Origin: an uncultured Bacteroidales bacterium
GTDB taxonomy: Bacteria > Bacteroidota > Bacteroidia > Bacteroidales > P3
Assembly: GCA_937906975.1 (NCBI GenBank)
Contig: CALCUN010000003.1
Coordinates: 1 to 7,522, forward strand
Length of the DNA stretch: 7,522 bases
Reading direction: 5' to 3'
Part shown: positions 5,980 through 7,522 of the stretch, piece by piece
How the letters are laid out: the number at the start of each line of letters is the position of its first letter
Position numbering within the stretch: position 1 is the stretch's first letter
Notes under the pieces: generated by a model
What the model was told of the DNA's origin: nothing
The model's input: only the letters and a program-made list of their open reading frames with translations
The model's database searches: none
Position numbers and translations under genes: made by a program

Positions 5980-7480
5980 TGTATTGACTTGTCTTGCCAA
6001 TTTGAGCAATGATGAGGTGTTTACACCGCCCTCAGTCGTTAATAAAATGTTGGATATGTTGCCTTCTGAAATTTGGAGCAATAAAGAGGCAAAATTTCTC
6101 GACCCAATGTGTAAGACAGGTGTGTTTTTAAGGGAGATTGCTAAACGTTTAATGGTTGGTTTAGAAGAACAAATTCCCGATATTCAAGAAAGGGCAAATC
6201 ATATTTTTACAAAACAATTGTTTGGTCTTGCAATTACTGAGCTAACTGCATTGATGTCGCGCCGTTCTGTTTATTGTTCTAAAAATGCAAATAGCAAACA
6301 TTCTCTTTGTACTTTGTTTGAAGATGAGCAAGGTAATATTCGCTACGAGAAAACAAAACATAGTTGGCAAAATGGACGCTGTAAATATTGCGGAGCAAGC
6401 CAAGATGTTTACGATAGAGACGAAGAGTTAGAAACTTACGCATATAAATTCATTCATGCCGATAATCCACAAAATTTATTCCCAAATATGAAATTCGATG
6501 TTATTATAGGAAATCCTCCATACCAACTAAGCGATGGCGGAGGAGAAGGAAGTAGTGCCACACCAATATATGACAAGTTTGTTAAAAATGCTATAAAACT
6601 TAATCCACAATATTTAACTATGATTATTCCAGCACGTTGGTATTCCGGAGGTAAGGGGCTTGATAGTTTTAGGGATGATATGCTTAATGATAAACATTTA
6701 CGCATAATACACGATTTTCCAGAAACGTCTGATTGTTTTCCAGGAATAAACATTCGTGGTGGAGTATGTTATTTCTTGTGGAATAAAAATAAAAAAGGGA
6801 ATTGCATGGTTTATAACCATAAAGGCAATATTATCACATCTTTTATAGAAAGGCCATTACTTGAAGACGATTCAACAACCTTTATTAGATATAATGAAGC
6901 AATTTCTATCTTAAATAAAGTCAGGAGTTTTAAAGAAGAAACAATGGATAAACGAGTACAATCAAGGTTGCCATTTGGAATTCCATCTAACTTTGAAAAT
7001 TATGAATTGACACCAACAAGTAATGCAAATATAACTCTTTTCCGTAGTGATAGAAGTAAATCTTCTCAAAAGCATGTCTTTATAGAATCAAGATATGTAA
7101 CAAAGAATATTGCTTGGAAAGATAAAGAGAAAGTGTTAGTTTCAAAAGCTAGTCCTGGTGGAGATGAATATCCTCACAGTATTATTTCAACTCCATTATA
7201 TGCAGGCATAAATACAGTTTGCACAGAAACATATTTGATAGTAGATTTTGTAAAGAATAATATAGAAGGTCAAAATTTAATTTCATACATGACCACAAGA
7301 TTCTTTAGATTTATGATGTCCTTGATAAAGAACACTCAAAATATATCTAAAAGCGTTTTTGCTTTTGTACCTATTCAAGATTATTCAAAATCTTGGACTG
7401 ATAAGAAACTTTATGCTAAATATGGGTTAGATGAAACGGAGATTGCATTTATTGAATCAATGATTAAACCAATGGAATAA
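5954..7480 (+). CDS. Eco57I-type N6-adenine DNA methyltransferase
   Basis: A 508-residue protein. The N-terminus has NDEVFTPPSVVNKMLDML (19-36), then a motif I variant FLDPMCKTGVF (48-58) and the catalytic motif IV FDVIIGNPPY (181-190), as in Eco57I/type IIG-like gamma-class methyltransferases. Between them lies an insertion with Cys108, His116, Cys119, His136 and CKYCG (Cys143, Cys146), which looks like a zinc-binding site. A conserved-looking CFPGINIRGGVCYFLWNK (261-278) follows, and the C-terminal part (about 300-508) is probably the DNA-recognition region. No nuclease motif is evident. I chose ATG 5954; the frame is open only from 5942, and the TTG at 5945 is a weaker start. It overlaps the upstream gene by 26 bases, and a third gene starts 11 bases downstream. 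The partner nuclease or helicase is probably that third gene. Confidence 0.88.
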   Translation: MKVQNYNPDVLTCLANLSNDEVFTPPSVVNKMLDMLPSEIWSNKEAKFLDPMCKTGVFLREIAKRLMVGLEEQIPDIQERANHIFTKQLFGLAITELTALMSRRSVYCSKNANSKHSLCTLFEDEQGNIRYEKTKHSWQNGRCKYCGASQDVYDRDEELETYAYKFIHADNPQNLFPNMKFDVIIGNPPYQLSDGGGEGSSATPIYDKFVKNAIKLNPQYLTMIIPARWYSGGKGLDSFRDDMLNDKHLRIIHDFPETSDCFPGINIRGGVCYFLWNKNKKGNCMVYNHKGNIITSFIERPLLEDDSTTFIRYNEAISILNKVRSFKEETMDKRVQSRLPFGIPSNFENYELTPTSNANITLFRSDRSKSSQKHVFIESRYVTKNIAWKDKEKVLVSKASPGGDEYPHSIISTPLYAGINTVCTETYLIVDFVKNNIEGQNLISYMTTRFFRFMMSLIKNTQNISKSVFAFVPIQDYSKSWTDKKLYAKYGLDETEIAFIESMIKPME

Positions 7481-7491
7481 AAGATACGATT

Positions 7492-7522
7492 ATGGCAAAT
7501 AACTTTTTCCCAAAACGACCAG
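7492..7522 (+). CDS. Start of a third gene in the methyltransferase operon, cut by the window edge
   Basis: ATG 7492 opens a frame of ten visible residues (MANNFFPKRP) that runs off the window. It begins 11 bases after the upstream stop, so it should be in the same operon. Ten residues do not identify a family. From memory, comparable operons continue with a large helicase and nuclease protein that starts with a similar NFFPKRP segment, which would fit a restriction subunit here; this is inference only. Confidence 0.55.
   Translation, partial: MANNFFPKRP

Overview
The window is AT-rich DNA with all genes on the + strand, and looks like the chromosome of a Bacteroidetes (probably Bacteroidales) anaerobe. 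The signs are the gene set and order of a sodium-pumping methylmalonyl-CoA decarboxylase, the almost complete lack of Shine-Dalgarno sequences, and two perfect matches to the Bacteroidetes -7 promoter element TAnnTTTG. I cannot name the genus.

Positions 1-2296 are the end of one operon. It holds the C-terminus of the carboxyltransferase subunit, a small OadG-type anchor subunit, a biotin carrier protein and the OadB-type sodium channel subunit. Together they should decarboxylate methylmalonyl-CoA to propionyl-CoA and export Na+, as in the succinate-to-propionate fermentation. A strong intrinsic terminator (2312-2352) closes the operon. A promoter element starts two bases after it and serves a two-gene transporter operon: a MATE exporter (start corrected to ATG 2371) and an MFS transporter (3736-4911).

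Positions 4912-5295 hold no clear gene but much structure. There is an array of CTAAGA elements, three of them at exact 21-bp steps, that ends just upstream of a promoter element at 4998-5005. About 140 nt of AT-rich leader follows, then a GC-richer block with two mutually exclusive RNA folds: a hairpin capped by a C(UUCG)G tetraloop, and a long terminator-like hairpin with a U-tract. A second hairpin then encloses the start codon of the next gene.

Positions 5296-7522 are the start of a restriction-modification-like operon. The first protein has an AdoMet-binding motif I but no catalytic NPPY motif. The second overlaps it and carries motif I, a cysteine-rich (probably zinc-binding) insertion and NPPY. 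A third gene starts at 7492 and is cut by the window edge. The most interesting points are this paired complete and degenerate methyltransferase arrangement and the elaborate leader in front of it, which may be a transcription attenuator or a separate small RNA.
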